The notes under the pieces were generated by a model, which worked only from the letters and a program-made list of their open reading frames with translations, was not told where the DNA came from and made no database searches. DNA of 29,116 nt from an uncultured Clostridia bacterium (lineage in GTDB: Bacteria > Bacillota > Clostridia > Lachnospirales > CAMVHY01), in contig CAMKTI010000005.1 of assembly GCA_946415665.1 (NCBI GenBank), positions 1 through 29,116 on the forward strand, given 5' to 3'. Positions within the stretch are counted from its first letter, which is position 1; the number at the start of each line of letters is the position of its first letter. Below, in pieces: positions 6,955-16,617 of the stretch. A program made the position numbers and the translations under genes.

Positions 6955-9572
6955 TGGATGATTATATTATCATTTCGCCTGGAGCTCCTATGAATGCTCT
7001 TTATCGGATACTTGGTTTATCTGATAATAACGCAGATGAAAAAATAAATAATTGTATTAAGACACTGATAGGTACATTAAAAAAAAAGAATCTTGATATA
7101 TCATCAAGATATTCAAATCTATTGGAAAACTTGCCTGACGATAAAATACAGGAAAAGCGTATAAAAATTATAAACAAGTTAATTAATGAATTGATTTTGT
7201 TTTATGAAACCAAAAACAATAAATCAATATTCGCTGGAAAGAATACTAGAAAACAAAAAGCGAAAAAAAATAAACAAAAAATATCGGATTGGGATGCATC
7301 TAAAGTTGATGATAAACTTATTTCAACTTATATATGGTTTGTAGAAAATGTAACACGCCCTGAGTTCACACAAAAATGTTCAAGCAATGTAAAAAAAGAA
7401 TTATCTAATATTGTGTTAAATCTATTAGATATACCAGAATTTCGAAATCAAATTTTTATTGATAATAATCTTGGAACTGGAGAGGATAAACCAATTGCAA
7501 ATTATGTCGCCACGCTAGTTAATATATCAAATTCAAATTTATTTGAATTTATAACTAACATGAATCAAGACAAATATTTTAAAATACTGAAACTATTGCT
7601 AGAAAATAACAATTTATCAGAAAAATTATTTCATGAAAACAATGTCGGGAAGAGTGGACCAATCCGATTATATATTACAGCTTTAAACAATTCTGCAGCC
7701 TTAATTGTGAAAAAAGTTGTAACCCAAAAACAGATGAGTGAAGAAAGCCAAGAAAAAACAATTAAAAAAAATACAAACATTGATCAACCTATACAAATTT
7801 GTAATAATAATGTTAGATTTTTAATTCAAGCACTATACCAGTTTGTAACTGATCAAAATTTAAAAAGACTAATTTTTAATACAAACAATAATGTGGATAC
7901 AGACTATCATAAAGACATAAATATGTTTTGGGGAGTAGTTAAGAATGTAGCCTCTAATATTATATATTTGGAAAATAGCGAAATTAGCGATTTACTCAAT
8001 ATCTTAAATATTGTACTTGAACAGTGTGAAGATTTATGTATAAATCAGAGTTGCTGTGATTTATTGTTACATTGTTTTACAGATATCTTGTCTCATGGTG
8101 ATGTATTAACAAATTCGCAAAAAAAAATACTATCAACTATGATTAATAGAGAATTATTGGGAAATACTTGGATTAAAAAAATATTACAAGATACAAAATC
8201 ACGTAAACAATATTTTACGTTCTTGACGAATATAATTAAAAATGCTAGCGATTTAATAGACAGTAAATTTTTAATTAATGTTATGTACAATTTTTCTAAT
8301 GATAAGAATATACAGCAAATGTCTGGCCAAAATATTGATGTAAAGATATGTTTATCTATGTTAGAAGATGCTATAGAACAATATATCAGTATCGAGGACA
8401 AAGATTTAAATTTGACATTTGAAAAAATTGTGTGCATATTAAATAGTATACAAAGTAAAGATTATAAATTTAAAGAACAAATATTTTATGAAAACAAGAT
8501 ATACGAACCAATAAATGAGAATGCAAGGGATAAAAGTATAAAAGAAATGTTTGATAATAAAATTTTCAAACACAAAGATTCCATGGTTCGTCTATATACT
8601 AGTATGTTAAAAAATATATCTCAGTTGTCTAACAAAGCAAATGTTGATATAGAAAATAAGGTTAAGTTTTTTAATTTAATGCAGGATATTTTAATCAAAA
8701 AAGAATATGACGACATTAGAAAAATGATTTTGAATGAAAAAGAAAATGGATCACAAGGTTCGATTTGTAACTTAATTCAAGTATTTTACAGTCTATTATC
8801 AGAAAATAATTTGAAACAGTTAAAAACAAGTGATAAAGAATCTTGGATTCAGTTATTTTTATTTTTTATATGTGATGAAGAATTACAATATCAAATTTTT
8901 CAATTAGGCAACGATGGCAAAAATGGAGCAATAGATTTTTATTTCAGAACTTTATGTAATATATTGCGTTTGGAAAACACATCATTTGCAATCGAAAACA
9001 AAAAGGCAGTTGCTGGCTTAATTCAAAGTTTAAAAAGTAAATTTTCAAAAGCAAAAAAAGATATTAGTAAATGTGCCTACTACGGCGAAATTAAGGAGGT
9101 AGAGAAAATACTTGATATACAAAAAACGATAAATAATAAAGAACAGAAAAAACTGCCATTCTTAAAATTTGCGAAAGATATGTTTGAACCAAAAAATATT
9201 CTGAACACGTCAAAATCTATGCATGATCTTTTCTTATCAGATCGAAAATTAAAAGTTTCGAAGTCAAGAAACAAACCATTGCCTTCAATCAAAAATTTGG
9301 AGAGTAAAGCAAACTTTATGAGTAAATCAGGCAATAGTAGCAATAGCTCTATAAAGACGTTAAAAACATCAAAATCGACAGGAAACTTTTTACAAATCAG
9401 AAAAAAATCTAGCAATAAACCATTGACTTTAAATCTTAGTACTTTTAAATCGCAAACAAATAAATCGCAAACAAATAAAGCCAATAGAAATATTAATTCG
9501 ATAAATATTAGTACGGCCAAAAAACCAAAAACAACTGGCAAAATAAATATTGAGAAGGATTATAATTCTTAG
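6954..9572 (+). CDS. Large hypothetical helical-repeat protein
   Basis: Function not recognised. The ATG at 6954 is chosen because AAGGAGGG (6937-6944) is 9 bases upstream. An in-frame ATG at 6945 directly abuts that site and is too close. The product is 872 aa. Residues 15-45 (ALYRILGLSDNNADEKI) faintly resemble the first helices of a J-domain, but the HPD motif is absent. The bulk is helical and shows degenerate repeats of the form IFxxNxxGxxGPIxxYxxxLxNI near residues 168, 224, 592 and 647, which suggests an armadillo/HEAT-like solenoid. The last roughly 130 residues are Lys/Ser/Asn-rich and disordered, with small repeats (SKSGNSSNSS; SQTNKSQTNK). Unlike its neighbours it has no C-terminal membrane hairpin. 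It is transcribed from 6797 and coupled to the 24-codon leader ORF. Confidence 0.75.
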   Translation: MDDYIIISPGAPMNALYRILGLSDNNADEKINNCIKTLIGTLKKKNLDISSRYSNLLENLPDDKIQEKRIKIINKLINELILFYETKNNKSIFAGKNTRKQKAKKNKQKISDWDASKVDDKLISTYIWFVENVTRPEFTQKCSSNVKKELSNIVLNLLDIPEFRNQIFIDNNLGTGEDKPIANYVATLVNISNSNLFEFITNMNQDKYFKILKLLLENNNLSEKLFHENNVGKSGPIRLYITALNNSAALIVKKVVTQKQMSEESQEKTIKKNTNIDQPIQICNNNVRFLIQALYQFVTDQNLKRLIFNTNNNVDTDYHKDINMFWGVVKNVASNIIYLENSEISDLLNILNIVLEQCEDLCINQSCCDLLLHCFTDILSHGDVLTNSQKKILSTMINRELLGNTWIKKILQDTKSRKQYFTFLTNIIKNASDLIDSKFLINVMYNFSNDKNIQQMSGQNIDVKICLSMLEDAIEQYISIEDKDLNLTFEKIVCILNSIQSKDYKFKEQIFYENKIYEPINENARDKSIKEMFDNKIFKHKDSMVRLYTSMLKNISQLSNKANVDIENKVKFFNLMQDILIKKEYDDIRKMILNEKENGSQGSICNLIQVFYSLLSENNLKQLKTSDKESWIQLFLFFICDEELQYQIFQLGNDGKNGAIDFYFRTLCNILRLENTSFAIENKKAVAGLIQSLKSKFSKAKKDISKCAYYGEIKEVEKILDIQKTINNKEQKKLPFLKFAKDMFEPKNILNTSKSMHDLFLSDRKLKVSKSRNKPLPSIKNLESKANFMSKSGNSSNSSIKTLKTSKSTGNFLQIRKKSSNKPLTLNLSTFKSQTNKSQTNKANRNINSINISTAKKPKTTGKINIEKDYNS

Positions 9573-9681
9573 AATGAAATTAAGTAAACAAAAAAGAAAT
9601 TATGAAATCAGTAAAAGTTTTAAAATGTTAATTAGATATGTCATGCCGATATTTAAAAAATAAGAAAGTACTCTTAATGGT

Positions 9682-9747
9682 GCGCCGAGAAAAATACGAG
9701 TCAGAGGTAAAATTTTTTTAGTCTTCTGCTTTCGTATGATTCGGCGC
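9682..9747. other. Long structured hairpin, possible small RNA or terminator
   Basis: Three nested helices are stacked: GCGCCGA (9682-9688) / TCGGCGC (9741-9747); ATACGA (9694-9699) / TCGTAT (9732-9737); and CAGAGG (9702-9707) / CTTCTG (9723-9728, one G-T pair). The terminal loop is A/T-rich and 15 nt long. The outer stem is much more GC-rich than its surroundings. It starts 110 bases after the stop of the 6954 gene and is followed by TAAATTTTTAT. It could be a terminator or a stable non-coding RNA. No known riboswitch class was recognised. Confidence 0.5.
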
Positions 9748-9864
9748 TAAATTTTTATATTGAGTTTACTTTTTGATTGTTTAGCACAACGCGATGACGA
9801 TTTTATTTGTTTTTAATAACCATTTTTGAAATTTTTGCGAACGCTATCTAAACAATAAAAATTT

Positions 9865-9905
9865 ATAGCACAAATTTTTTACTTGGAATTTTTGTGCGTT
9901 CTATA
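9865..9905. terminator. Hairpin, possible terminator
   Basis: ATAGCACAAATTTTTT pairs imperfectly with AATTTTTGTGC...CTAT around an ACTTGG loop. GACTTTTTTG follows on the plus strand. It lies in the gene-free stretch 9573-10065, which otherwise holds the structured hairpin at 9682-9747 and the promoter of the 10066 gene. Confidence 0.4.
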
Positions 9906-10001
9906 GACTTTTTTGTACATAAAATTACTTAATCTTTTTTTATATTTCTTTACGGATATCTCAAAGACTTTTTTGTGTTTGAAATATTTTTTTACAAAAT
10001 T

Positions 10002-10030
10002 TTGTAGGATAAATAAAGTTATGGTATAAT
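10002..10030 (+). promoter_or_regulatory. Promoter of the 10066 gene
   Basis: A perfect TATAAT lies at 10025-10030. TTGTAG (10002-10007) is a 4/6 match to the -35 at 17-nt spacing. The -10 ends 35 bases before the ATG. Confidence 0.6.
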
Positions 10031-10065
10031 ATCTATTAAAAATATATTTTGGCGGTGATTTTGTT

Positions 10066-13000
10066 ATGGATAATAATATTTCCAATAATTCATTGGATTC
10101 CGTGACAATTATTTATGACGATGGACATAATAAACAAATAAACAAATCTGATCTTAAAAATTTTGGTGCTGAAAATATAAGTAAAATTTCGGCACAATCG
10201 ATTGTGAGAAGTATCGATTTGTTTAATCCAACTTGTTTAATCAGTACGTTCGTCTCAGATAGATATGATAGAGCGCGTTATGAGGTTAATAATATTGAGT
10301 ATTATGATACCGATAAAGTTGCTACCTACATCAATCAACTAAAGGCAGAAAAAGAAGAAATTTATAATCGTTTTTTGGATGCGGACGTATTGTACATTTG
10401 TTTTTTAGGTAATGATTTTGTAAAAAAAATTTCTAGTGACAAAAATTTGTTTAATAGAGTAAAAAATGGATTGTTAGCGAAAATTCGTGATAACAAGCAT
10501 AGCAATGCCATCGGTGACTTTATGCAATATATTAGATTACGTTATGACTACGATAACAAATCAAGATGTATGTACGTAAATTTAGCACTTGAAGTTCTTG
10601 AGTCTCTCAATCTTGACTCGCTCATTGAAGAAATTGATAAAAATGGCAAAAAAGTTACGAGATTTAAGGATAGGGAATGCAAAAATTTTCTTTTTTATTT
10701 GCTTGATATAATCAATATCAGTGGGATTGAATGCTTAAATTTGTTTGCTAAAAAATATGTAGATAACAAAAGTAACTTGCAACAACTTATAGGTTTTATT
10801 CTAAAACTATATGATGGTTCTATAACTAAAAATTCGTGTTTAGGTGCTTTGTTTTTGATATTTCCTCAAATGGCCACTACAATATATAAACCCGATCTGT
10901 CAGAACAGGACCATGATTTATATACTCAATGTCTTATAAATTTTATAAATTCCGATGAGGTTGTATTGTCTGTTCTAACTAATCGTGATTATAAAAACGA
11001 GGATAAAGAATGTGTTGCAAAATTTTTGGTCGACAAAATAAAATGTAACAAGATTAAGGACGCAGTTTCTAACTTAAAAGATCGTAAAGTTATAGAACGT
11101 GTTTGGCGTTTCATACAAAAATATTACGGAAATAAAAATGAAAACAATTATTTAGAATTAGTCGACGAGTTTGCTAAGGAACTTATAAAAAAAGATGAAA
11201 CATCAGCTCTAATTTCTGTTCCGGCAGTTTTTTTTGATAGACGTAAACTTGATGATACAACGAAAAATTTAATTTTAAAGACAAAAGATCTTGGCAAAAT
11301 AATAGAATTAATTGGAAATGTGAAATATGAAACCGCTAAGCTATTTCTCGATTTTATTTTTTCGACAGAATTAGGTGTAAAAGAAAACTTTGAAGATGAG
11401 CTATGCAAAACATCTTTTACGCAAGATGAGAATTCTAATCTAATGAATTATTTTCGAGAAAATATGAATTTGCCAAAGTGTCGGAATATATTAAAAAAAT
11501 TAGCACAAAACAAAGATGGAAAATATAAAGATGGCGCTGGTAATTTAATAGACTGTTTTTATGATTATTTGATTAGAGGACAAAAAATTCCAAAACAAGG
11601 TATTTACGATTATTTTATTAATCTTATCAACGAAGAAAAAAATATAATAAAATTCATACGTGATATGGATTTCTGTGTAGATAATATTGATAACGAAATT
11701 GTTAAAGAAAATTTTCCCAATGCGCCTATTAAGTATATAGATATGACACTTAGTAGGATAGCCGATGATATAAAACATTTCGATAATTTAGAAGACAAAC
11801 AACTTGACAAGGAACAATTTGTGCGAAAAATGGGTTTCTATGTATATGAATTGATGATGCGCCCCGATATCTTTGAGATACTTCCGGTAGCCAAGTATAA
11901 ACAAAATGGTGCTCTGGAACCAAATCAAGAAATAATTGGTACCGAAATATGGTATATCTTTACAGAAACTCTAAAATCGAAAATTAAAAATAACGACTTA
12001 AACGAAGCGGAGTGTAAAAACATATCAAATGAAAAATGGTTTTCACATGTTTTTGCGAAAATGTTGGATAGTGTAGAAAAACTAAGGACAGAAATGGAAG
12101 AAACGGAATATGATTGGCGTAAAAATGAAATACAAAAAGAATTGTCGCGTCTAGTGCCTATTTTGTGCAATTTTGTTTCTGCTATACTTCAAGTTAAACG
12201 AAATAAAGATGAATTATATGATATAATTTGGGATAAAATTGAATATATTCCGTATGATTTTTTTCTGCAACAAATACCGAATGGAAATTTTAGTCTCCGA
12301 AACATCATTTTCCATAAGGCAAAACTTAGCCAAAAAGACAAAGATGATATATTGGAAAAAACTAAATCTGCTTATAAAACAGAAATAGATGAACAAGGCA
12401 AAGAAAAACTTGTATTTAATCAAAATTTAAGTGAAGAGGAAGTAAATATCATAAAAAAGAAAACTGGGCACGAGTATGTTGTTACTTTAAAAGATGGCAA
12501 GGAAGAAATTGTATTTAATACAGACGAAAATGGGAAGTTAGTAAAAAAGGAATATAAGAGTGATCCTCAATCTTTTTGGTTTTGGCGTGATATACAAGAC
12601 TTTTTAGAACAGCGCGAAATATGGAAAAGAAAATGGAAATGTTATAGAGAATCAAGAGTTATAGGTACGGAATATGCTTTTCTTTTCGATTTAGAGGATC
12701 TTAGCGAGATTATAGCAACCGAAAAAGATGACTATAAATGTATGAAGTGGAGACTTTTATCGTACTTGAATGATAAGTTTGAGGGGACACATCAAGGTTT
12801 TTTCGAGTGTTTCAAAAAGCAACCCAAAGATAATTTAACGATGGCGGATTGGTTGATTTATCGTCTAGAATATAGCTCAGAGTCTGTTAAAGACGACTTT
12901 TGTTGTAATTTGATTAATTTAATTTATAAGGATTTTGATAAATATGTGCAGAAGAAAAAAGGTTCTAACACAAAATATCAGCTAATAAATAAATTTATGA

Positions 13001-14931
13001 ACCGGATAAGTGAAAAATATCTACGCAAAAACCTTTTTAGCACGAAGAATAATACTTTAAAAAATATTATAAGCGATGCTAGTAAGAAAAAGGACACATT
13101 ATTTTTTAAACTTGGTATGCCTTGCTTAAATAAATTGAAATACGATACACAAAATAATAATGAGCAACAAAATTTTTTAAATTTGTTTAGTCTGTACCCA
13201 AGTGAAATTATTAATCATATCGATGTGAATTTCATACTTGATAATTTAGATAATAATTGTGTTTGGGAAAATCTAAAATTTCTGCCTGAGAAATGTCCAC
13301 ATAAAAATTATGATGGAATCGAAAATGAAAATCACAAAAAAATAAGATTGATTTGTGAAAACAAAAATTTTAACAGTCTAGGCAAATTACAAAATCGGCA
13401 CAGATCTAATTCAGTAAAAATTAGTTCAAAAAATAATAAAAGCTATGAATCTAAAGCAAAGCTTTGGAAAGAGGATGAACCCAAAAATGTTATTAATGAA
13501 GATAAAAATTTTGATCGGATATGTAAAACACAAGAGGAATATTGGTTAAAATTAATCGAGTTTGGGCCAAAAGATATTATTGGATATTTGGATTGGAATT
13601 TTATATACCGCAATCTTGACAAAAAATTAATTCAGGATCATTTAAAATATATTAATTGGTCAATTGTTTTTAATGAAGACAATTCTCTCGAGAAAATAAT
13701 GAAATTTATTGCACAGGAAGAAAAATTTTATACGCAGGATATGGAACAGAATTTAAATAATATTTTTTGGCAGAACTTTAAACACGTTAAAGATAACCCG
13801 ATTAGCAATTATAAATTTTTATTTTTGTTAAATATTTATCCGCAGACAATAGCAAATATGGATATAAGTTTCTTGGCGGATAACTTATTAGCTCTCGAAG
13901 AAGAGTTTGTAAAAACTAATTTAAATAAAATCGGTGGACAAGATCGAATTAAAAATTTGTGCGAATATATTGAAAAAAATGAGGCAATCAAAAAAAATAA
14001 AGAAGCTAAATTGGTGTTATTGCTCGATAGTTCAATTGGCAAAGATTGCGTAAAATATATTAATCTCTCTCTAGATTTTGTGGTAAATAATTTTAAATTA
14101 AATGTTATCAAACAAATATATTTAAGAAATTGCAGTAAAGAAACAGGACTTTCTATTTATAAAGCAATAGCTGAATCTAATTTAGATATCGGTGAAAAGA
14201 CAAAGAAACTTTTAAAACTAGTACGTTGGATTGATATGAAAGTTCTAGATTATATAGTTGAAAAAGGGCTTATTGAAAAAGATATTATAAATATATTTAG
14301 TAGAGACCGATACGGCAATAAAGAATTTTATCGAACAAACAAGGGAAAACTAATGTGGCATGACGGAAGCAGTAGAGAAGTAGGTGCTCGGATTATAAAA
14401 CAGGTTTTGGAAAAATTAGAAACACAAAAGAAAAATTCGAATAATAATAATCAAAATCTGGAAATCGAGAATAACAATGAGAACATGATCAAAAACGATC
14501 CAAAAAATCAGATTGTAAAAAATATTACTCATGAAAATGATAACTCGACAGACGCTATACAATACCGATACCAATTAATTATTAATAACAATGACGATCA
14601 TGGTAATAAATCAAACGTGCCACCGAATAATAAAAAAACAAGAATTTGTTTGGTTATTGTTGGTTTGATTTTTATAATCGTTGGTATTTGTTTGTTGCCT
14701 ACAGCTCCGAAAATCACAATCATTTTTCTAGTTATTGGAGGTTTATTATTTATCGGTGCAATTGGATTTAATAAATTTCGTTCATGTTTATGTTTTAATA
14801 AAAGTCAAATTGAAAATTCTGAGTTTGAACAAAAACAACAATCGATTGATGAACGAACAGATAATTTGCAAGCAGAACAAATGCCAGGTAATAACGAAAT
14901 CAACAACAACAATCCCCTCGAACACAATTAA
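10066..14931 (+). CDS. Giant hypothetical protein (1621 aa) with internal repeats and C-terminal membrane hairpin
   Basis: Function not recognised. The ATG at 10066 follows GGCGGTGA at suitable spacing. Most of the protein is charged, helical and rich in Asn/Lys. Between about residues 1035 and 1290 there are three degenerate repeats of roughly 40 residues: FLNLFSLYPSEIINHIDVNF, WLKLIEFGPKDIIGYLDWNF and FLFLLNIYPQTIANMDISFL. Each continues with a segment of the type xxNLDxxxVxxNLKxI. A polar Asn-rich linker (about 1470-1520) precedes two transmembrane helices (about 1526-1544 and 1550-1568) joined by a 5-residue Pro-containing turn. A short Cys-containing basic motif (FRSCLCFNK) and a 42-residue polar tail end the protein. 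There is no signal peptide. The same ending is seen at 412, 5369 and 22886. A terminator at 14962-15010 follows. By size and architecture it could be a membrane-anchored host-interaction or scaffold protein; this is inference only. Confidence 0.75.
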   Translation: MDNNISNNSLDSVTIIYDDGHNKQINKSDLKNFGAENISKISAQSIVRSIDLFNPTCLISTFVSDRYDRARYEVNNIEYYDTDKVATYINQLKAEKEEIYNRFLDADVLYICFLGNDFVKKISSDKNLFNRVKNGLLAKIRDNKHSNAIGDFMQYIRLRYDYDNKSRCMYVNLALEVLESLNLDSLIEEIDKNGKKVTRFKDRECKNFLFYLLDIINISGIECLNLFAKKYVDNKSNLQQLIGFILKLYDGSITKNSCLGALFLIFPQMATTIYKPDLSEQDHDLYTQCLINFINSDEVVLSVLTNRDYKNEDKECVAKFLVDKIKCNKIKDAVSNLKDRKVIERVWRFIQKYYGNKNENNYLELVDEFAKELIKKDETSALISVPAVFFDRRKLDDTTKNLILKTKDLGKIIELIGNVKYETAKLFLDFIFSTELGVKENFEDELCKTSFTQDENSNLMNYFRENMNLPKCRNILKKLAQNKDGKYKDGAGNLIDCFYDYLIRGQKIPKQGIYDYFINLINEEKNIIKFIRDMDFCVDNIDNEIVKENFPNAPIKYIDMTLSRIADDIKHFDNLEDKQLDKEQFVRKMGFYVYELMMRPDIFEILPVAKYKQNGALEPNQEIIGTEIWYIFTETLKSKIKNNDLNEAECKNISNEKWFSHVFAKMLDSVEKLRTEMEETEYDWRKNEIQKELSRLVPILCNFVSAILQVKRNKDELYDIIWDKIEYIPYDFFLQQIPNGNFSLRNIIFHKAKLSQKDKDDILEKTKSAYKTEIDEQGKEKLVFNQNLSEEEVNIIKKKTGHEYVVTLKDGKEEIVFNTDENGKLVKKEYKSDPQSFWFWRDIQDFLEQREIWKRKWKCYRESRVIGTEYAFLFDLEDLSEIIATEKDDYKCMKWRLLSYLNDKFEGTHQGFFECFKKQPKDNLTMADWLIYRLEYSSESVKDDFCCNLINLIYKDFDKYVQKKKGSNTKYQLINKFMNRISEKYLRKNLFSTKNNTLKNIISDASKKKDTLFFKLGMPCLNKLKYDTQNNNEQQNFLNLFSLYPSEIINHIDVNFILDNLDNNCVWENLKFLPEKCPHKNYDGIENENHKKIRLICENKNFNSLGKLQNRHRSNSVKISSKNNKSYESKAKLWKEDEPKNVINEDKNFDRICKTQEEYWLKLIEFGPKDIIGYLDWNFIYRNLDKKLIQDHLKYINWSIVFNEDNSLEKIMKFIAQEEKFYTQDMEQNLNNIFWQNFKHVKDNPISNYKFLFLLNIYPQTIANMDISFLADNLLALEEEFVKTNLNKIGGQDRIKNLCEYIEKNEAIKKNKEAKLVLLLDSSIGKDCVKYINLSLDFVVNNFKLNVIKQIYLRNCSKETGLSIYKAIAESNLDIGEKTKKLLKLVRWIDMKVLDYIVEKGLIEKDIINIFSRDRYGNKEFYRTNKGKLMWHDGSSREVGARIIKQVLEKLETQKKNSNNNNQNLEIENNNENMIKNDPKNQIVKNITHENDNSTDAIQYRYQLIINNNDDHGNKSNVPPNNKKTRICLVIVGLIFIIVGICLLPTAPKITIIFLVIGGLLFIGAIGFNKFRSCLCFNKSQIENSEFEQKQQSIDERTDNLQAEQMPGNNEINNNNPLEHN

Positions 14932-14961
14932 TATTTACACCCCAAATAAATTTTTTTATAT

Positions 14962-15010
14962 AAAAAAAAATCCATGAGAGATATTAAATTTTTCTCGTAT
15001 GGATTTTTTT
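14962..15010. terminator. Bidirectional terminator between convergent genes
   Basis: AAAAAAAATCCAT-GAGA (from 14962) pairs with TCTC-GT-ATGGATTTTTTT (to 15010), with a 2-nt bulge and an A/T loop. It lies between the stop at 14931 (+) and the stop at 15022 (-) and has the A-run/T-run flanks needed for both directions. Confidence 0.75.
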
Positions 15011-15021
15011 GTGTCAAAAAA

Positions 15022-16203
15022 TTATGCCAGCCAAACATTTAATAATTTATTTATGATGTTCAACAAACTTGCTCGTTTAATATTTTTTGTTGTGACTAAA
15101 TCACTTCGACCAATTTCTTTTTTGCCTGCAAAATAAATTATTTCGCCGACTTTAAAATTTTTCGCTACAGGCGCATTTATTTCATCTGACAAATTTATTT
15201 CGCTAGTAATTTTATTTTGATCTTTATTTTTTTGCATTACGTTTGTAACTTGATTTTTTACAGCAATATTAATTTCTTCTTCTTCGCCTTTTCTAACTTT
15301 TATTTTTCCTTTGATTGTTCCAGCCGGTTCACATTTTACAATTTGATAATTCATAAAACCATAATCCAATAATTTTGCAGCCTCGCCAAATCTTTTTTTC
15401 GGATTTTCCGCACCTAAAATCACTGCAATTAAATTCATATCATTTTTTTTTGCGCTCGCTGAAATACAAAATAAAGCTTTGCTTGTCGAACCAGTTTTTA
15501 ATCCTGTTGCGCCAGGATAAGTTTTAATTAATCTGTTTGTATTCGACAAACCAAATATTTTTTTGCCTTTTCGCGTTTGATGTGTAATATTATCCATCCA
15601 AATTTTTGTTGTTTCTAAAACTTCTGGATATTTATTTATTAGCTCGCAACTCATAATCGCGATATCATTTGCGCTTGTCAAATGATTTTCTTCATCCAAA
15701 CCACATGCATTTAAAAAATTTGTATCTTTCATACCCAAAGATTTTGCTTTTTGATTCATTAGTTTCACAAAATTTTCTTCATCGCCTGCGATATATTCTG
15801 CCATTGCAACCGCAGCATCATTTGCCGACGCAATAATTATTGCTTTTAATAAATCTTTTACAGTTTGTTTTTCGTTTGGCTCTAAAAAAATTTGTGAGCC
15901 TCCCATATTTGCAGCGTGTTCGCTTATATTTACCAGGTCGTTTAATTTTATTTTTTTATTTTCTAGCGCTTCATAGATTAATAAAATCGTCATGATTTTT
16001 GTAATACTTGCAGGGGCTAATTTTTCATGCGGATTTTTTTGATACAAAACTTTTTTACTGGTTGGCTCGATTAAAAATCCTGCTTTTGCGTCAATTTCAA
16101 AATTATCTGTCGTTTGTTCGGCATAAATTTTATTTGAAAACAAAACCAGAAATAATAAAATCATGGCAACTATTTTTTTTAAGCTCGATTTTATTTTATG
16201 CAT
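15022..16203 (-). CDS. dacF: Serine-type D-Ala-D-Ala carboxypeptidase (DacF/PBP5 type)
   Basis: This is a low-molecular-mass penicillin-binding protein that removes the terminal D-Ala from peptidoglycan stem peptides at the outer membrane face (EC 3.4.16.4). It has 393 aa, usual for the family. A signal peptide covers residues 1-28, with likely cleavage after IYA. The three active-site motifs are S66-I-T-K69, S126-A-N128 and K236-T-G238. A PBP5-type C-terminal beta domain follows (about 275-365). The final roughly 18 residues (RASLLNIINKLLNVWLA) form an amphipathic helix suited to membrane attachment. GGGAG lies 10 bases before the ATG. All catalytic residues are intact, so the cell probably makes a modified peptidoglycan wall. 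The choice between dacF and dacA cannot be settled from sequence alone. It is convergent with the 10066 gene and divergent from efp. Confidence 0.93.
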   Translation of the reverse strand: MHKIKSSLKKIVAMILLFLVLFSNKIYAEQTTDNFEIDAKAGFLIEPTSKKVLYQKNPHEKLAPASITKIMTILLIYEALENKKIKLNDLVNISEHAANMGGSQIFLEPNEKQTVKDLLKAIIIASANDAAVAMAEYIAGDEENFVKLMNQKAKSLGMKDTNFLNACGLDEENHLTSANDIAIMSCELINKYPEVLETTKIWMDNITHQTRKGKKIFGLSNTNRLIKTYPGATGLKTGSTSKALFCISASAKKNDMNLIAVILGAENPKKRFGEAAKLLDYGFMNYQIVKCEPAGTIKGKIKVRKGEEEEINIAVKNQVTNVMQKNKDQNKITSEINLSDEINAPVAKNFKVGEIIYFAGKKEIGRSDLVTTKNIKRASLLNIINKLLNVWLA

Positions 16204-16617
16204 GTGTTTTTATCTCCCGATTTAAATTAAAGATTTATAATTAAAAATATGAAGCAAATTATTTTTTATGCGCAAAGATTTATCGTGAGAATAAAAAAAC
16301 ACGTAAACAAAGACAAATTATTTTTGAAGAAAAAAGATATAGATATGGAAAGGTAACGTATAAAAAAATTTGAAGGATGGAACATAAATTTTTTATTAAC
16401 GGTCAAATTTTTATGTATAACCAAATTTTATTTCTTAGCAAAAATTAATCTTGTAGCAAAAGTATTTTTGTGGTATTTAAATACGTGCAAGAAATTTATA
16501 TTTATTGGTCTAAGATTTTTTTACGCTGTGAAAAGAATTTATTTTTTAGACTTAAAATATGTAAAGAGTTTTTTGTGTTGTATGGTATAAAAAAATATTT
16601 TGGAGTGGTTGTAAATA
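16204..16617. other. Divergent intergenic region dac / efp
   Basis: This is AT-rich sequence. Short ORFs (for example a 35-codon frame from about 16247) lack ribosome binding sites, and no RNA gene or strong hairpin is seen. A TATAAA at 16586-16591 could be the -10 of efp, but no good -35 accompanies it. The promoters of both flanking genes should lie here. Confidence 0.5.

Noticed and set aside
6990..7080. J-domain at the start of the 872-aa protein
   Set aside because: The ALYRILGLSDNNADEKI segment resembles helix I/II of DnaJ, but the HPD motif needed for Hsp70 stimulation is missing and the spacing fits poorly. It is only mentioned as a faint likeness.
16247..16360. 35-codon frame between dac and efp
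   Set aside because: It has no ribosome binding site or recognisable product and is likely chance in AT-rich DNA.
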